Positions 63,547 through 64,000 of a DNA stretch of 64,000 bases are shown here, piece after piece. Made by a program: the position numbers and the translations under genes. The notes beneath the pieces were generated by a model. That model was not told where the DNA came from. It did no database searches and saw nothing but the letters and a program-made list of their open reading frames with translations. Positions within the stretch are counted from its first letter, which is position 1. Each line of letters begins with the position of its first letter. Source of the DNA: Mycteria americana (lineage: Eukaryota > Chordata > Aves > Ciconiiformes > Ciconiidae); assembly GCF_035582795.1 (NCBI RefSeq), contig NC_134373.1, forward strand, positions 25,204,501 to 25,268,500, in the 5' to 3' direction.

Positions 63547-64000
63547 GTCCATGTCAGCACCTGTAACAGCTCTAGAATTTTAACTCATGTTCATAAAAAA
63601 AACAAATTCCATCACTTTTATATAAATCCAGAAGAAACTTTCCAGAGCAAATGGCAGCAGAAGTGGAAAAGGAACAAGACTGAAATTCTCATCCAACATA
63701 GATGTTTGATTTGTATATTTGTTGAAGTCAAGCAGGTAGTATTTCTCTCCCTTGCACAAACCGTGTCTACAAAAGGGTCTTGAAGCACCTTCTTTTCCTA
63801 TCTCCTTCAGAACCATAGTGTATTCAATAGCATACCTAAAAGGACACACCAACCCTAGATATTAAATCCCCAAATCCTGCATGCATTCTTCTGTGAACTT
63901 CACCTGTGTAAGTCACTCTTGCTACAAATTAAGGACTTTCACATTGACATTAGGTACCAAACCTGCAGTCATGTTTGCTAAGCGCAGGAAACTTTTTCTT
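63547..64000. other. unannotated sequence to window end
   Basis: Overlapping frames on both strands (63451-63783 + and 63580-63852 -). Nothing recognised. Confidence 0.45.

Noticed and set aside
1..64000. CRISPR array, operon structure or bacterial system
   Set aside because: No regularly spaced repeats. The repeat content is avian and the sequence is clearly vertebrate nuclear DNA.

Overview
This window reads as nuclear DNA of a bird, probably a neoavian species. The evidence is the repeats: several CR1 LINE fragments with typical avian 3' ends (imperfect copies of an 8-9 bp terminal unit on a nearly intact copy at 24.7-25.2 kb), plus a solo retroviral LTR of the type that begins TGTCCTGGTTTC and ends AACCACAACA, which is widespread in Neoaves. 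The DNA is AT-rich and CpG-poor, with stop codons dense in all six frames. No complete protein-coding gene, tRNA, rRNA or CRISPR array can be supported. It is most likely a gene desert or the interior of one or more large introns.

Layout. 1-10.7 kb: unique AT-rich sequence with an ancient CR1/L3-type 3' end (1.5-1.8 kb, +), a 32-bp alternating purine-pyrimidine tract (3.36 kb) and an old CR1 fragment with an internal deletion (4.7-5.6 kb, -). 10.7-16.7 kb: three more CR1 pieces (10.7-11.6 kb +, 14.4-14.7 kb -, 16.3-16.7 kb -) and TA and GA microsatellites. The first two share a stretch that is inverted as a whole, but a 20-base block inside it is in the same orientation in both, which suggests a microinversion. 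16.7-28.2 kb: a possible old SINE tail (20.9 kb), an LTR stub (21.46 kb), a well-preserved CR1-J-like 3' end (24.7-25.2 kb) and possible remnants of palindromic MITEs (25.7 kb). 28.2-32.0 kb: very AT-rich, with no open frame of 60 codons or more. 32-52 kb: mostly unique sequence with three weak exon candidates on the + strand (33.26, 39.10, 48.33 kb), a short palindromic MITE relic (38.03 kb), a 63-bp tandem duplication (45.2 kb), and a compact CpG-rich patch at 47.37-47.51 kb beside a CTCF-like motif. 52-64 kb: a 188-codon open frame of unknown meaning (55.5-56.1 kb), an 18-C homopolymer (57.23 kb), the full solo LTR (60.53-61.10 kb, -) bracketed by a diverged pair of direct repeats, and one more weak exon candidate (63.47 kb).

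No gene cluster or pathway can be described, and I see no convincing new molecular system. The points most worth checking are the CpG/CTCF patch at 47.35 kb, the microinversion in the CR1 pair, the exon candidates and the 188-codon frame. Family assignments rest on recalled consensus patterns, not on a database search.
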